NCBI GenBank assembly: GCA_034620365.1
Contig: JAQGEQ010000003.1
Coordinates: 496,001-560,000, forward strand
Direction of reading: 5' to 3'
From: Pegea sp. RAD2-039
Lineage: Eukaryota; Chordata; Thaliacea; Salpida; Salpidae
DNA: 64,000 nucleotides
Shown: positions 1 to 14,425 of the stretch, piece after piece
Position numbering within the stretch: position 1 is the first letter of the stretch
Layout: the number at the start of each line of letters is the position of its first letter
Made by a program: the position numbers and the translations under genes
The notes under the pieces: model-generated
Databases searched by the model: none
What the model saw: only the letters and a program-made list of their open reading frames with translations
What the model was told of the DNA's origin: nothing

Positions 1-3000
1 GATTGTATCAAATGTTTCCAAGTAAAAATAAAAGTAAAACATTTGTATCGTTAATTTCTTTTTTAAATCAAATTTCGATCCAGCAAAATTAATAGATAAT
101 TTCATAACAAAATTGTAGAAGTTAAATTTAATTCTTGTGAGTAATCTGACTATATACAAGGATTTTTTTGACGTAAAACTGATTAATTATTTAATAGAAA
201 CTCAAAATCATAAAAGCATTTGATTAAAAGATATTATGTACAAGAAAGCCTCAAGGTGATTTACTACTTATTTTTTACAAGACTTTTGTTACTAATATAA
301 ATCAAAAAATCAAATTTAAATGCTAACGTAAAATACTTAATAAATTTTTTGATCTAACCTTTAGCCTCATTTTTTTTAATATATTCTCAATTTGCTGCCT
401 AAATAAAAAAAATAGTAAACTATTAATAATTTATTTGTTGTATTAATTTAAAAAGGCTTCTAAAATAGAACTAAGTGTTTTGTGTTTAAAAATGTTATCA
501 TTAAAATTATAAATGAGATAAAACCTTGACTTGCATTAGTTTTTAATTACTTAACATTTTTTTCCTTTTTTCTTAAAACTATGTACTTCGTATAACTTTG
601 ACTGAAAATAGATATTTGCTGTTTTCATTTCTTAAAAAAAAGTAACAAATACTAAAAGCTGTTTTTTAAGTAGATTATGTAATTAGGCATTACATAAAAA
701 TCCCAATCGCCTAAGCTTCAATTCAGTAAAAAAAGAGTCTTAATTGAGTTTCTGTCGAATTTACTTTTTTACTTTACCGAAGCAAGAGTTGTTTAATTGA
801 CCTAAAAATTTTAATTAAGCGATTCTTGTTTATACTTCAGAATTTTTGTGACTAAAAATTTTGATTGGTAAATTTTAATCATACAAATTTTCAAGAAATA
901 GAATGATGGCAAAATTTAATACTTTTTATGATACTTGAATCAGTTTAAAACCTTTTTTGCAAGAATACTAATCTATAAGATGTATGAAACTTCTTGAAAA
1001 AATTTCTTAAAAATTTCTTAAAATGCTTTTTAGAATATAAAGTTTTTGAATTAAATCTTATTACAAAATGTAATTACAAACTTTTTTAGCATTGACAATA
1101 ATTTGTAGTCATATGCTTATACCAAGATGTCAGTTGGCTTTCTGTTTATTAAACTTTAATCAGTGAACAAAAACGTTTGAAAACTAAATATTTGTGAAAA
1201 CAAAAAAATAAAAGTTGCAAAAACTAGCTGGTAGTGAATCATAAAAGTAAAAAAAAATAATAAATTTAAAGATATTAATCAGCTTATTTAGATTATATTT
1301 AGTAATATTTATAGTAGCAAAAATTTCAAATTAATTTTAGTTTTTACGAAAATCAATAAAGCTTTTGAAAAAAATAAACTCTAACTGGCTTAAAAAAATC
1401 TTTATTTTACCTCTATGATCTTTCCTTCAATTTAATTTTGTCATTTATGATTTGATATAACGAATCTGACAAAATATGGAGTTAGAAGCATCAAAAAGCA
1501 TAACCACCGTGTGACAACTTTCAATCAAAAATCGATATCTTCCAAACAACCACACTAACATCATATTTAAGACCTGACAAAGCTAGACTACTAGATGACA
1601 ACATCTATAAACGAAGTAATCACTTGACATTTGAATGCCCTAAACCTTATTTGAAAACAGCCAAGTTTGTTTATTTTGGTCGCAAATAATTCTAAAAGTA
1701 GAATTCTTCAAAATTTTTACAAATAATTTCTTTGAAATGGTATCTAACTAATCAGATAATATTCAAAATAAATTTATTTTTTCTCTCTGCAACATATGAA
1801 CCTTTTATAAACAACAAGTTTTGAAAAGATTTACAAAACCAAATAAAACTAGTTCTTAAAATTACCTTTTAACTTATTAATTAGAGCAACATAAAAATAT
1901 TTGCTCAATTTCAAAACCTTTGTTTTAATAATTCAAAGATAAATGATATTTTATAGTGAAAAGTCTAACAACATATAATTTAAAACTTCACAATTTTATT
2001 CTTATTTTGTTGTTGATTCCAATTTTCCTTTTTAATTTTAAATGTCTTCAAAAACTTAAAGAATTTTCTTTACTACTCTTTATTCTAACTAATATGCATT
2101 ATTAAACTATCAACTTCAATGAATTTACTTGAAACTCAGCAAAAAAAGACTTTCTTTTATATTTTAAATAGTGTTTTTTATCTACAATTTTCAGATAAAA
2201 TTTAAGAAAATAACTTTAAAAACCTTTATATAAACGCAAAGTTGTCCTTAAGGCAACTAGCTTTGAAAACTCATTAGATTGGTAAAAATAAATGAAATGA
2301 CATCATAAAAAAATACAGTTACAGTAAAAAGATTGAAGCGTTATCATGATTGATATAGAATTTAATTGAAGTACAAGTTAAAAGTTTATTCACTTGGACA
2401 TGTTTCTAGTATCATGACCTGTAGATATTTATATACAAATGTTTTTTAGTTATGCAATAATTATTCAATTCAAACGTTTAATTTGTATACAACTCGCGAA
2501 AGAAAACTGAAATAATTATTAGGATTTTTGTTACTTTTTTATTTGCTGAAAATAGATTTTTAAAAGTAACAAAATAAATTTCATAAAATTCAAATTTTAT
2601 TTGTTTTTTAGAAATGTTATACAAATAATTTTGTTTATAAAAACTATTTTTATTGACGCAGAGATTTCTATCGGATAAAAAACTAAAAGTTACTTACATG
2701 GAAAGTTTCATAATACTTTTATTTCTTAAACTATTTTTGATGAAAGCAAATTGTCCTTTTCAAACTAAAAGAATAATAAATGAATATATGCTTTGAAAGA
2801 TTAATTATTCGGTTATTATTTGAAATAATTTATGCCACTTTTGCATCAGAATTATATAAAATTTAAAAATCTCTAAAGTTTAAAGACATTTGAATTTTCA
2901 GGTGGGCTTTTTTGCGAATGAATCGATTTTACAATCAAATTAAAAATCTATTTAAATGTATATTTTGTAGAAAATATAAACAAGTAGTAAAAAAACAATC

Positions 3001-6000
3001 GTAATAATAACTTGAAACTCAAATCATATTTGTTGGGTTTCACAACATATAAATCAATTTTATCAAAGTAAACATTATTTTTATTACCAACATTTTAGAT
3101 TAAAGTTTTTCAAACTAATTTTTTGTAAATTCTTATTACTGTCATTTTAATCATATATTGACCTCTGTATTACCTGAAACCATAGCAATGTTTCACTAAA
3201 AATCGATTATAAAGAAAAAATCCTGGTTCTTATACAGTAGAAAGGTATAAGAAAAATAGAACCTGAAATATTTTACTGATGTTATTAATTTCTTTTATTT
3301 ATATTGTGTTTAAATATTTATAGCTTTTATCAAGATAAATTTCTTTTAAAAGTTTTTTAATATGACGATTCTAAATTTTTTTGTTGCAATATTACTTTTT
3401 AATAAGTTTTATTTCAATATTTTTGTTTATATTTAATTACGAGGAAACATTGAATTTAATGTCTGTAAAATAATAATTCTTTTTCAAAAAAATAATCAGT
3501 CCTATATTATATTACAGTGAAATTAATCACTAGCATTATAAACCAATTAAATATTTTCCAATATTCTGATTTTCTTACCCATAGATTTAATAGTTTGTGT
3601 AAAAATATAACTTCAGTCATTTAAAATCTTATATAAATTTATGCATATGTTAATTACACTAAAAAAATCTCTACAGAAATATCAAAAAATTCTAGCCTTA
3701 CGACAGTATAAAGCTCTTTATAAAACTTATTGTAGAAAATCTATTTGAATTTACGTGTATCAAATTAAAAAAGGTTTGGTTTAGGATTGAAAAATATTGA
3801 TTTTAATAGATATTTCATTTTTGAAATAAAGAGTTAACTATTTAGCCTAATCACTGTTTAAGATGAATTTATTTTTGTAAGATGTATGTTTTGGGTAAAA
3901 TGACAGAAATGTATTTACAATAAATGTTAGTAATTTGCATAATTATACGATAAAGTATGTATAATATACATATATAGATTCTCATGATTATTTAATAATA
4001 ATATAAATAATAATCAATTTGAAATATTTATAATTATTATCTTGTACTAATATAGAAACAAGTTTTGTTGATATAACGTTTAAAACATTTTCTTGTATAT
4101 ATTAATAATAATTACCTCTATAAACCTTTTTCAATCTGAAATTGTTTTAGGTAGAATATAGATTAAAAAAATTGATGTAAAATTTTTAACTTTCTTAAAA
4201 ACTTTGGTATTTATTTTGAAAATAGAATATTGGTATTTAAGAGCTCTAGTATTTTGAGTAGCTATTTTAATGAAGGGAAGAGTTTTTAAATCTCTGCTGT
4301 ATTTTGTGACTTTTAGAAAAAAAATTAATACCAAATTTCAAAAGAGAACCCTTACATTATTTCATTACAACTATTAGTCACATTAAAACTTGTTCATAGT
4401 TTATTTCGATTGTACTCTATTTAAGTAAAGATATCATATGGCAATAAAGTTTAAATATTTGAATATCTATATACTTTAAAAGTTTTCAAATGCAAAGTTA
4501 AAAGACTACAAAGAATTCGTCTAACAATTTTAGGAACAAAATTATTATAAAACCAATAAAAGAGTAACTTAACCATCTTTTTAATTGCTTCAAATATCCT
4601 AAAATTTATCGCAGCAAGCTAATTTAACAGTTAAAACTCTTTAACAAAATATATTTTTAGTTGCCTAAAGTTACTACTGCAATTAGGTTGAAAGCCATTA
4701 TAACCCTTGCCTGCGTAACTTTAATAAAATCAAAAATGATTCAGTTGAACTTCAAAGTAGAAAACGACAGTAAACAACTTTAAAACAATTTAATTCTAAA
4801 CCGCAAATTACATGACGATATTGATTTCAAACACTAAGAAAAAATCAATTCTACTAACAGCAACTAAAAGTAGTTTTCCTTAAAAGTTTACAAACTATTA
4901 AAATCTACTAAATAAATTTGTTAAAAGACCTTTTGAAGCTCAATTAATTTTAATGTTGTTACAACTTCAGAAAATTCAAAGAAAAGATTTTTGTGTTGTT
5001 TGCACTAAGTAATCTGTCACCCAAACTAAAGAAAGTACAAATTAAAAAAAATTATATAAATAAGATTTTTGACGACAACTAAAAATATCTTCAGCTTTAA
5101 GTTTTTGGAGTTATTTTTAATTTTGTTTAGAAATTAAAATAATATTTACTAAAATATTGGCAGTTTTGTTTTTAAAATTTCTACTTTTAATATTCACGCT
5201 TATCTCAGTTTCGTTTTTAAAGCAGTTTCACTGCAATTAAAATTTCAAGATAATATTCCAAACAATCGTTTCTAACTAAAGCAATAAATTATCATTAAAA
5301 TAACTTGTTCATTTGTCCTTCATTTGTAAGAATAAGATTTAAAACTAAATCTTTCCACAAGTATTTGATTACTAGCTTAGCATCAAATGCATGTTGAAAC
5401 AGCTTATTATAAATACTAACACCACAAGTTACGTGGCTTACAACGCTATCGAATTTAATTGCTACTTATGAAGAGTTTATAAGATGAAAAAATCAGTTTT
5501 TAATTTCTAAGGACAACTTTAATTTATGCTGAAACATTTTCAGGTTGTATATAAACCTTGTTTACAGTTTATTTATTTTGCAAATAATTCTTTCGTCAGA
5601 CGCTGAAGTAGTTTTTGTAAAAAAATTTGTAAAAATTAACTTGTTAAAGTCCAAAACTTTTTTATTTTAGATTATTATGGTCAACAACAATTATAATGAA
5701 TTTTAGAAATCATTTTTCTGTACAAACATTTTTATAAAGCAGATTTATTGTAATTTTTGAATTTTATAACTATTGACTCATCTAAATCATGCTTAATCAA
5801 TAGAATATCTTAATATAGGAGTACTTATAAAATTTTTGATCGTAAAAAACTTAATAAAATTTATATTTGTATTATAATATGTCCTATTTGTTGAAAATAT
5901 TTCTATGTGAGTTGTAAAAGCAAATTAAGCAAAAATTTGTAAAGTTTTGACTCTAAAATGGCTTGCGCAGAAAATGAAATCTATAATAATTTTGTTTACT

Positions 6001-7689
6001 TTCTACCTTAACTCTTTCTATACTAGTTTGAGTCAGGTTTACTTTATAATTTTTTTTCTTTTTTTAAGCGCTAGTATTTAACTATAAACCTTAATTTGTC
6101 ATTGAAATTATTTTTCCAATAATTTTAATTTTTTTCTCGTTTACATAAAGTATTTACTTAGAATTGTAAATGATGAATAAAATTGAAATAACTGTTGGTG
6201 TTTTTAATACATTTTTACATAAATATATTTTAATAAATATTTTTTGATTTGTTCTTAGAGGTGAATCGTTTGTTTAAAATTTATTTATGTTATTTTTAGA
6301 ATGGTTTTGTATAAACAATATCAATTAATCTCTCGTATAACTCTTTATATAATGTAACAAATTATTTTGTTTGTCAGTTTTTAGTTGTAATAATTGATAG
6401 AATATGTAGATAGTATAAATTGATTGTTTCACTTAAATTGTAGACTTTTGAACTATATTAGATTTTAATGTTTTAAAACTAGAAGTAACAAAGCTTAACA
6501 ATTGTTAGAATTGAAGTTATTTTGATTTTTAGATAATAATTATAGTTTCTGCAAATATTTATATAAAGTTAAACAAATTTAGTTTCATTAATATAAAACT
6601 GCTCATGATATAAATGTGTTTTTTATCACTTATTTCTTAATAGTTTGTAAATGCAAATTGAATATATTAAAATTAACATTTTCTATATTTCTTCGCTTTA
6701 TTGTTCCAAATAACTTAGTGTATTTTATAAAAATATGTTTTAATTAAGTCTGAAATTTTCCCTTAAATATAAATAAATAAATAAATTTTACTTTTTGGTA
6801 GTGTAAAGATATTTTTAGAATTTATTTTTTAAGATTGTTGAACAATTGTCATCATTATATGATTATTATAATTGTTTAGTTAATAAGTATCATAATTACT
6901 GATTAATTTTTTTAAATAATAACATATTATGTGTTTGATATTTTTTTAGTAACTAAAAATATATGATAGATTTAATTTTTTCTTGTTAAAAATGTATTTT
7001 CAGGTATAATAAAACAATATAATTCTTTATTATTTTGCATCACAAAAACATAAACAAATAAAAACTATTTTTGAAAAAGATTTATTAATAAATAAATAGT
7101 TAATAAAGATATATTAATAAATTTCATATCAAAGGGTTATAAAGTCTAATAAATTTAATTTATATTTTTTGTATTATTCTAAATATGAATTTAATTTTCT
7201 TTAAACAGTATTAGTTAGGTATTTTTATTAATTTAATTACTTTATTTTTAAATATAGATGCAAATAAAACTATGATCTAAGATAGGCGCCATATATTTGT
7301 TTTAAAACGGATTATTAAGAAACTTATTTTTCTCTAAAAGTTGTTATTATAGTAAAGTTATATTTGTGAATGATAATATTTATTTAAATTGTTGTTTTTG
7401 AATATGTTTCATTATCAATATGTGACTATTTACTTGTAACAGTTACACATAGATTTTTTTATGAAATGTTTTGTGGGTAACTTAGTTTAATATAATTTCG
7501 ACCAAAATAATTGTTTAATAAATAACTTTTGATATTTTTGATTAATACTATCTTTAATTTTATCATTTTTATGTCATAATTAAGTTATATTCACATTTAT
7601 GTGAGTAGTTTATGTGATAAAAACGTCACAATTTTGTCATTAATATTACAAAATATCTAAAGTTTCAATAAATTTCATAATTTTTCAAG
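1..7689. other. AT-rich region, no gene found
   Basis: Very A+T-rich sequence with stops in all frames and no open frame showing recognisable protein similarity. No tRNA, tandem array or repeat of note was seen by eye. The end of it, just before 7697, should hold the promoter and outron or 5' leader of the PIX gene, but no TATA box or CRE-like site stands out. Confidence 0.6.
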
Positions 7690-7696
7690 TTTAACT

Positions 7697-10600
7697 ATGG
7701 GGGAGTATGTTTTACCAAAAGTAAAGGCAAGATATAAATATACAAGACAGAATGAAGATGAATTACAATTTGACAAAGGGGCAGTTATTCAAGTGATTTT
7801 TTTTATATTTAAAATGATCTTATGAAACAGAGTCTTTGAAACTTGTTATTTGTGTTTTTATGATCAAAACTTGAGATGAAATCTTGTTTTTTATTACAGT
7901 TGATTACAAAGGATGATGGTGGATGGTATGAAGGTAAATATAATGGGCAGACTGGTTGGTTTCCTAGCAACTACGTCAGAGAAATCAGACCAAAAAAAAA
8001 TGCAACCAGTTAGTTTATAATTTGTTTAAAATAATTATTTTAGTTTTTAAAGTTTGAGGATTCAATTTAAATTTTTTGGTTTCGTTATTTGGTTACTTCT
8101 TTTTTAAATTTGATTATTTTATAAAACTCTAAACTTTTTTTCAAATTGTCTTTTATCTTTGACTAGGAAATAAAAGTTGTTTTGAATTCCTCATAATTTA
8201 GTTATAAAAAACTCCCCTTGGTATTTCAAAGAAATTTATTTTATAGAAGAAGGTTTGAATGAGAAGCAATCTATGAAAGAAAACGAACAAAGTCGTGAAA
8301 TTCAGGAAGAATTTTATCACAAAGTCATCGACAATTTGGTTAAAACTGAACTGACACACACTAAACAACTTCAATTGTTAATCACATCATACTTAAATCC
8401 AATCAAGCAAAACGCCATAATCTCTCAAGCTAACTGCCATGTCCTTATGGGAAACTTGGAAGAAATTTTGGAGTTTCAAACTAATGTCTACAAAGAATTA
8501 GAAGAAACATCAAAGTATGAAATAGAAATCTTCCAACAAATTTCAATTTTCAAACACCCAACAGATTACCAGAAACTCAACAGAAAGTTGGACAAATCTT
8601 TCTGAAGTCTTCAGATATTTTCGAAGAACTTTTTACAACTTTTTGTAGTAATCATCACAAAGCTGTTCAAGTAATTCTTGCGAATAAAGAAGTTCTACAA
8701 AAGTAACAGATCTCTCTTCTTCCTCTTCAAAGACCTTTTCCTACTTCTCATTTGCAGATTTCTTGATTCAAATTCAAGTGGTGATAATGTAGGATTGCTG
8801 ACCAGTGGTTTGTCCAAACTATTTCGTCGTCTGGATCATTATCCTGCTTTGCTCCGAGAGGTCTTACGTCACATTAAAGATCAGCATCCAGACCACGTCT
8901 ACCTCAACAAAGCGATCGCATCTTTCGAGAAAATCTCAGTGAGTTGATGACATCACTTCTGATGATGACGTCATTGTTTCTCGATTTTTTACAGTTTATC
9001 TGTCAAGAGCTTCGCAAACGGAAAGAATCGGAGCATCACGTGCTTTCTAGCGCTATTAGCGATTGGGAAGGTGAACCTATTGGCTCGCTCGGTCATGTGA
9101 TCTATTCATCATCAGCTTTTTGTCTGATCGGGAACGATGTGAGAATTCAGCGGGCTTTTAGTGCTTCACACTCGGCTGTATATTAAATAAACTCTCGATA
9201 TACAGGAACAAAAATCGCGGTACTTGCTTCTGTTTCCCAATGTTCTACTGATGCTTAGTACTTCGTCACGCATGAGTAGTTTCAAGTACGAAGGCAAGAT
9301 TCCTATAACAGCGCTTTTTGTTAAAAAATTAGACGATTGCGTCACCTACCAACATGCCTTTGAAATCAGTGGTTAGTTGATATTAAGCTGACTTCAAACC
9401 GAACCGCTTTCTGATTGGTTGTTTCAGGCGCAATGCTAGAAAACTTCACCGTCATCACAAAGTCAGCAGAAGAGCAACGTTTGTGGGTTCATTATCTTAC
9501 TACTCAGTGTGAAGTGACTCATATTAAACCAACTCGTGTCACGGAAAAAGTTCCTATCACTCAAATTCCTCCGCCGCCAAGAGTCAGTCATCATGTATGA
9601 CGTCATTAATAGTGACGTCATTAATGTCTATCTACAGCACGCTTCACCACCTAACTTGCTGACCGCTACAATTCCAGTCAAACCCAGATCTGCTTCGTCG
9701 CCTTATATCAAAGGTGATGACGTCATAGTTTGATGACGTCAAGTGCTAATGACGTATGTGCTAGCAGATAGTAACAGCTTCTTAGAAGCTAGTTGTAGCA
9801 GTATCAAGGACAAGGTTTGGTCACAATGGTGTTTGCGGCCCTCTCTATTGTGTCGTCATATTCCATTTACCAATGGTTCGAAAGATCATGCCACACTGGT
9901 CAGTTGCTAGGTGTTTGTTGGTCGCTAGGTGTTTGTTAGTTACTAGGTGTTGGTTGGTTGCTAGGTGTTTGTTGGTTACTAGGTGTTGGTTGGTTACTAG
10001 GTGTTTGTTGGTTGCTAGGTGTTGGTTGGTTGCTAGGTGTTGGTTGGTTGCTAGGTGTTGGTTGGTTGCTAGGTGTTTGTTGGTTGCTAGGTGTTTGTTG
10101 GTTACTAGGTGTTTGTTGGTTGCTAGGTGTTGGTTGGTTGCTAGGTGTTGGTTGGTTACTAGGTGTTTGTTGGTTGCTAGGTGTTTGTTGGTTGCTAGGT
10201 GTTTGTTGGTTGCTAGGTGTTTGTTGGTTACTAGATGTTGGTTAGTTACTAGGTGTTGGTTGGTTGCTAGGTGTTTGTTAGTTACTAGGTGTTGGTTGGT
10301 TGCTAGGTGTTTGTTAGTTACTAGGTGTTGGTTGGTTGCTAGGTGTTTGTTGGTTGCTAGGTGTTTGTTGGTTGCTAGGCGTTTGTTGGTTGCTAGGTGT
10401 TGGTTGGTTGCTAGGTGTTGGTTGCTAGGTGTTTGTTGGTTGCTAGGTGTTGGTTGGTTACTAGGTGTTTGTTGGTTGCTAGGTGTTGGTTGGTTGCTAG
10501 GTGTTGGTTGGTTGCTAGGTGTTGGTTGGTTGCTAGGTGTTTGTTGGTTGCTAGGTGTTTGTTGGTTGCTAGGTGTTTGTTGGTTGCTAGGTGTTTGTTG

Positions 10601-13600
10601 GTTACTAGATGTTGGTTAGTTACTAGGTGTTGGTTGGTTGCTAGGTGTTTGTTAGTTACTAGGTGTTGGTTGGTTGCTAGGTGTTTGTTAGTTACTAGGT
10701 GTTAGTTGGTTACTAGGTGTTTGTTGGTTGCTAGGTGTTTGTTGGTTACTAGGTGTTGGTTGGTTACTAGGTGTTTGTTGGTTGCTAGGTGTTGGTTGGT
10801 TGCTAGGTGTTGGTTGGTTGCTAGGTGTTGGTTGGTTGCTAGGTGTTTGTTGGTTGCTAGGTGTTTGTTGGTTGCTAGGTGTTTGTTGGTTGCTAGGTGT
10901 TTGTTGTTTACTAGATGTTGGTTGGTTGCTAGGTGTTTGTTGGTTGCTTGGTGTTGGTTGGTTGCTAGGTGTTGGTTGGTTGCTAGGTGTTTGTTGGTTG
11001 CTAGGTGTTTGTTGGTTGCTAGGTGTTTAATGGTTACTAGATGTTGGTTGGTTGCTAGGTGTTTGTTGGTTACTAGGTGTTTGTTGGTTGCTAGGTGTTT
11101 GTTGGTTACTAGATGTTGGTTGGTTGCTAGGTGTTGGTTGGTTGCTAGGTGTTGGTTGGTTGCTAGGTGTTTGTTGGTTGCTAGGTGTTTAATGGTTACT
11201 AGATGTTGGTTAGTTGCTAGGTGTTTAATGGTTACTAGATGTTGGTTGGTTGCTAGGTGTTTGTTGGTTACTAGGTCTTTGTTGGTTGCTAGGTGTTGGT
11301 TGGTTGCTAGGTGTTTGGTTGGTTGCTAGGTGTTTGTTGGTTGCTAGGTGTTTGTTGGTTGCTAGGTGTTTGTTGGTTGCTAGGTGTTTGTTGGTTGCTA
11401 GGTGTTTGTTGGTTGCTACTAGGTGTTTGTTGGTTGCTAGGTGTTGGTTGGTTGCTAGGTGTTGGTTGGTTGCTAGGTGTTGGTTGGTTGCTAGGTGTTG
11501 GTTGGTTGCTAGGTGTTGGTTGGTTGCTAGGTGTTTGTTGGTTACTAGGTGTTTGTTGGTTGCTAGGTGTTTGTTGGTTGCTAGGTGTTTGTTGGTTGCT
11601 AGTTGTTTGTTGGTTGCTAGGTGTTTGTTGGTTACTAGGTGTTTGTTGGTTACTAGGTGTTTGTTGGTTGCTAGGTGTTGGTTGGTTACTAGGTGTTTGT
11701 TGGTTGCTAGGTGTTGGTTGGTTGCTAGGTGTTGGTTGGTTGCTAGGTGTTTGTTGGTTGCTAGGTGTTGGTTGGTTGCTAGGTGTTGGTTGGTTGCTAG
11801 GTGTTTGTTGGTTGCTAGGTGTTGGTTGGTTGCTAGGTGTTGGTTGGTTGCTAGGTGTTTGTTGGTTTGGTGTTTGTTGGTTGCTAGGTGTTTGTTGGTT
11901 GCTAGGTGTTGGTTGGTTGCTAGGTGTTGGTTGGTTGCTAGGTGTTGGTTGGTTGCTAGGTGTTTGTTGGTTACTAGGTGTTTGTTGGTTGCTAGGTGTT
12001 TGTTGGTTGCTGGGTGTTTAATGGTTACTAGATGTTGGTTGGTTGCTAGGTGTTTGTTGGTTGCTAGGTGTTTGTTCTAGGTGTACTAGGTGTTTGTTGG
12101 TTACTAGGTGTTTGTTGGTTGCTAGGTGTTTGTTGGTTGCTAGGTGTTTGTTGGTTGCTAGGTAGTTGCCTTAGTCGCTTGCTTACTTGGCAACTTTTAG
12201 TATAATTGAACAACTCGATTAATTACAGGAACGAAGTAGAAGTCCAAAACATATGAGTCGAAAAAAGAAGAAAACTTCGAAATATGAAAGGAAGCCTCAA
12301 GACACAGAAGAATTTGTTCACATTGATAAACAATTACCTGATCCTGGTGAGTTTATTCAGTTTCAACTCTTTTTAAACTGATAACAACAAATTTGTAGCA
12401 AGAACAGAAGAAGAACGGCAACTATTGATGGTAATTGATATGTATAGCGGTCTTTCCAACAATAAAAGGCAATATGCTGGACATTGTAAGTTGAAATATC
12501 CTTAATCTTCAAATATCTTCTAGAAATTTGCACAATAAGTTTGAAAGCAACAAATTGCATGCCTTCAGAAAGAGAACATAATTGTTGATTTCTACTTTCG
12601 TTGTTCTGCAACTTTTCTTGTTAAATATTTTCAGTTTATTTGCATGTCTTTTATCATTTGTCAAATTATCTTCAGTTTTGTGAAATTCAGTTCACTTTTC
12701 TAATAATCCAAATTTACAATTGTTGCAGTGATTCCATTGTAATTGGTTGATATTTGTAACCAATCAAATAATCGATTTATTCTAAATCTGTACCAGATAA
12801 ACCAAGAAATTGAAATTTACAAACCACAATTTGGTCAATAAAAACCAAATTTGTCAAAGCAGAAATCTTTCCATAAATTTTTCATTTCTTATCTCAAAAT
12901 CGTTCTCTCTATCGCCGCTAGTGGCGACAGAACGCGCGATGAGCAAAACAGCTGTCTATTAAACAGATTTTCATTTGTTGTAGACACTAACAGACCTAGT
13001 AAGACCCTTTCCTCGTTGTTTTATATTGCTATCTCATTTCAAATTGGATAAAAACTTAAATGTCTTTTATCAACCTTTGAAACAGAAATGTGATTTGTTT
13101 GTAGATTACTTGCCAGTTATCTCGTGGCCTTGTATGTTTAAAGCAATAAAAATTTATAAACTGACTTTACATTGCTTACGACTTTGACTTGAGACAGTTT
13201 TGTAGAAAGAGACTGACTAGTAGTAAGACAGCTAGCTAGATGATTACTCTCTCTTCGTTTGAAAGTGATAATTTGTCGGCCCTTTCAGATATGCCATCAA
13301 GAAATCATCATCATTCGATCCTTGACGAGAAGTTAATAGTGGAAGATGCAGACAACGGCACCTTGATAGCTGAGAAGTAATTTAAACTTTTTTTTTTATC
13401 ATTTTATTAATTTTTTTTATCTTTTAGGAGTTTGATTGATACAGTTTATGAACTTAAAGATCAGATGAATCAACTTTTACAGGTAATTTCTATTTTTATT
13501 CCACTTTTTCCCCAACTTAATCTTCTTTTAGGAGCACAAGAAGCTACGTAAGCAGGTGGAAGAAGAAAGCAAAGCTCGTTTACATCTAGAAGCTATTATT

Positions 13601-13636
13601 AGAAGGTTGGATCCAGTTCCACAGGCTACATCATAA
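7697..13636 (+). CDS. ARHGEF7: PIX-type Rho guanine nucleotide exchange factor (ARHGEF6/7-like)
   Basis: Fifteen exons: 7697-7792, 7900-8008, 8247-8514, 8565-8702, 8758-8938, 8995-9138, 9206-9371, 9428-9594, 9638-9713, 9768-9898, 12229-12346, 12399-12485, 13289-13376, 13428-13482, 13532-13636. They sum to 1929 nt (642 aa), close to mammalian beta-PIX. An SH3 domain lies near residues 7-64 ([25 protein letters not shown]). A DH domain follows at about 85-270 ([27 protein letters not shown]) and a PH domain at about 285-395 ([25 protein letters not shown]). Next come WSQWCLRPS, a basic stretch and a C-terminal coiled coil ([18 protein letters not shown]). The family activates Rac/Cdc42 and binds PAK through SH3 and GIT through the C-terminal region. 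No CH domain precedes the SH3, as in short beta-PIX. The apparent stop after 8514 is removed by a 50-nt intron (8515-8564). The start is the first ATG after an acceptor at 7688-7689. An alternative last exon lies at 14426. Confidence 0.95.
9899..12172 (+). repeat. Intronic 18-bp minisatellite in PIX intron 10
   Basis: About 125 tandem copies of an 18-bp unit (GGTTGGTTGCTAGGTGTT and variants with TGTTGG, TTACTAGG or TTACTAGAT). The array fills most of the intron 9899-12228 and begins directly at the donor (CTG|GTCAGTTGCTAGGTG). Some units are shortened to 14 bp. A higher-order period of about 374 bp is visible: the variant CTAGATGTTGGTTAGTTACT occurs at 10231 and again at 10605. Because 18 is a multiple of 3 and the unit lacks stops in two frames, long spurious open frames (VARCLL or LGVCWL repeats) run through it. 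Confidence 0.95.
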
Positions 13637-13923
13637 AATTCTAATCAAAAGCATGAACATCATACCTAGAGTGATTCACTTCTTAAACCGAGTTTTTTTT
13701 TGATATTTTTTCAACTGAATCATCTATCATGTTGTGATATATCATAAATCTTGATATTTTATTTCAACCAATTATGTTAATAGAAACCATATTTTTAAAA
13801 ACTACATTTTATTTCAACAATTTAATTTCTTTTTAAAATATTTTTGAGGTGCTAACCAATTTTATTTAGAAACAAGTTTTTGTTACCGTGTGCCTAACAA
13901 TTCAGATTTTTGTTTGCGTAGCC

Positions 13924-13929
13924 AATAAA
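13924..13929 (+). terminator. Poly(A) signal for short PIX transcript
   Basis: AATAAA (in GCCAATAAAGC) about 290 nt after the stop at 13634-13636. It could end transcripts that read through exon 15 without using the alternative last exon. Confidence 0.5.
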
Positions 13930-14425
13930 GCTGCTATACGATTTGTGTTTCATCAAGTATTTGAAAGCATGGCTTGTTTATTGCATGCAGTTATCAGTTT
14001 TCATATCTTCATCTCATTATCATCTTCAAAATCATCTTATAAATCTGATAATTAAATAACTTTTATTAAACTTAAAAAGTTTTACTAAATATAATAAAAT
14101 AGAATCAGCTTAGAAATTGTAAAAACAATTTTTTAGTCAATCAACAACTCCAAGCTGAAATAATTAATAACAACTAGTTGAACTGAATTAATTAAATTTT
14201 GAACCTTGTAAAAACAACACCAAAACTTGTGCCACAAACAAATGTACTTGTTGGTGGTTTAGGGCGCTTAGAAAGCATACTTGCGGGTAGCAAAGTTGCG
14301 GTAACATGTACTAAAAAGTTAATAAAATAGTGTTGATAAGAAATTTTGAATGAAATAGAGAATAAAAAACTTCTGAATAGTGAAAGATAATAAATATTTG
14401 AATCTGCAATGATCTGTATTGACAG

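Noticed and set aside
4131-4334. 67-codon minus-strand open frame in the left flank
   Set aside because: Length is expected by chance in 7 kb of this composition; no motif.
8255-8605. Apparent frameshift or premature stop in the PIX DH domain
   Set aside because: A 50-nt intron (8515-8564) with GT-AG ends restores the conserved [11 protein letters not shown] sequence; not a pseudogene.
9873-12080. Long overlapping open frames (up to 276 codons) of VARCLL or LGVCWL repeats
   Set aside because: They are translations of the 18-bp intronic minisatellite, open because the unit is a multiple of 3 without stops in two frames. The PIX exons on both sides join in phase across the array.
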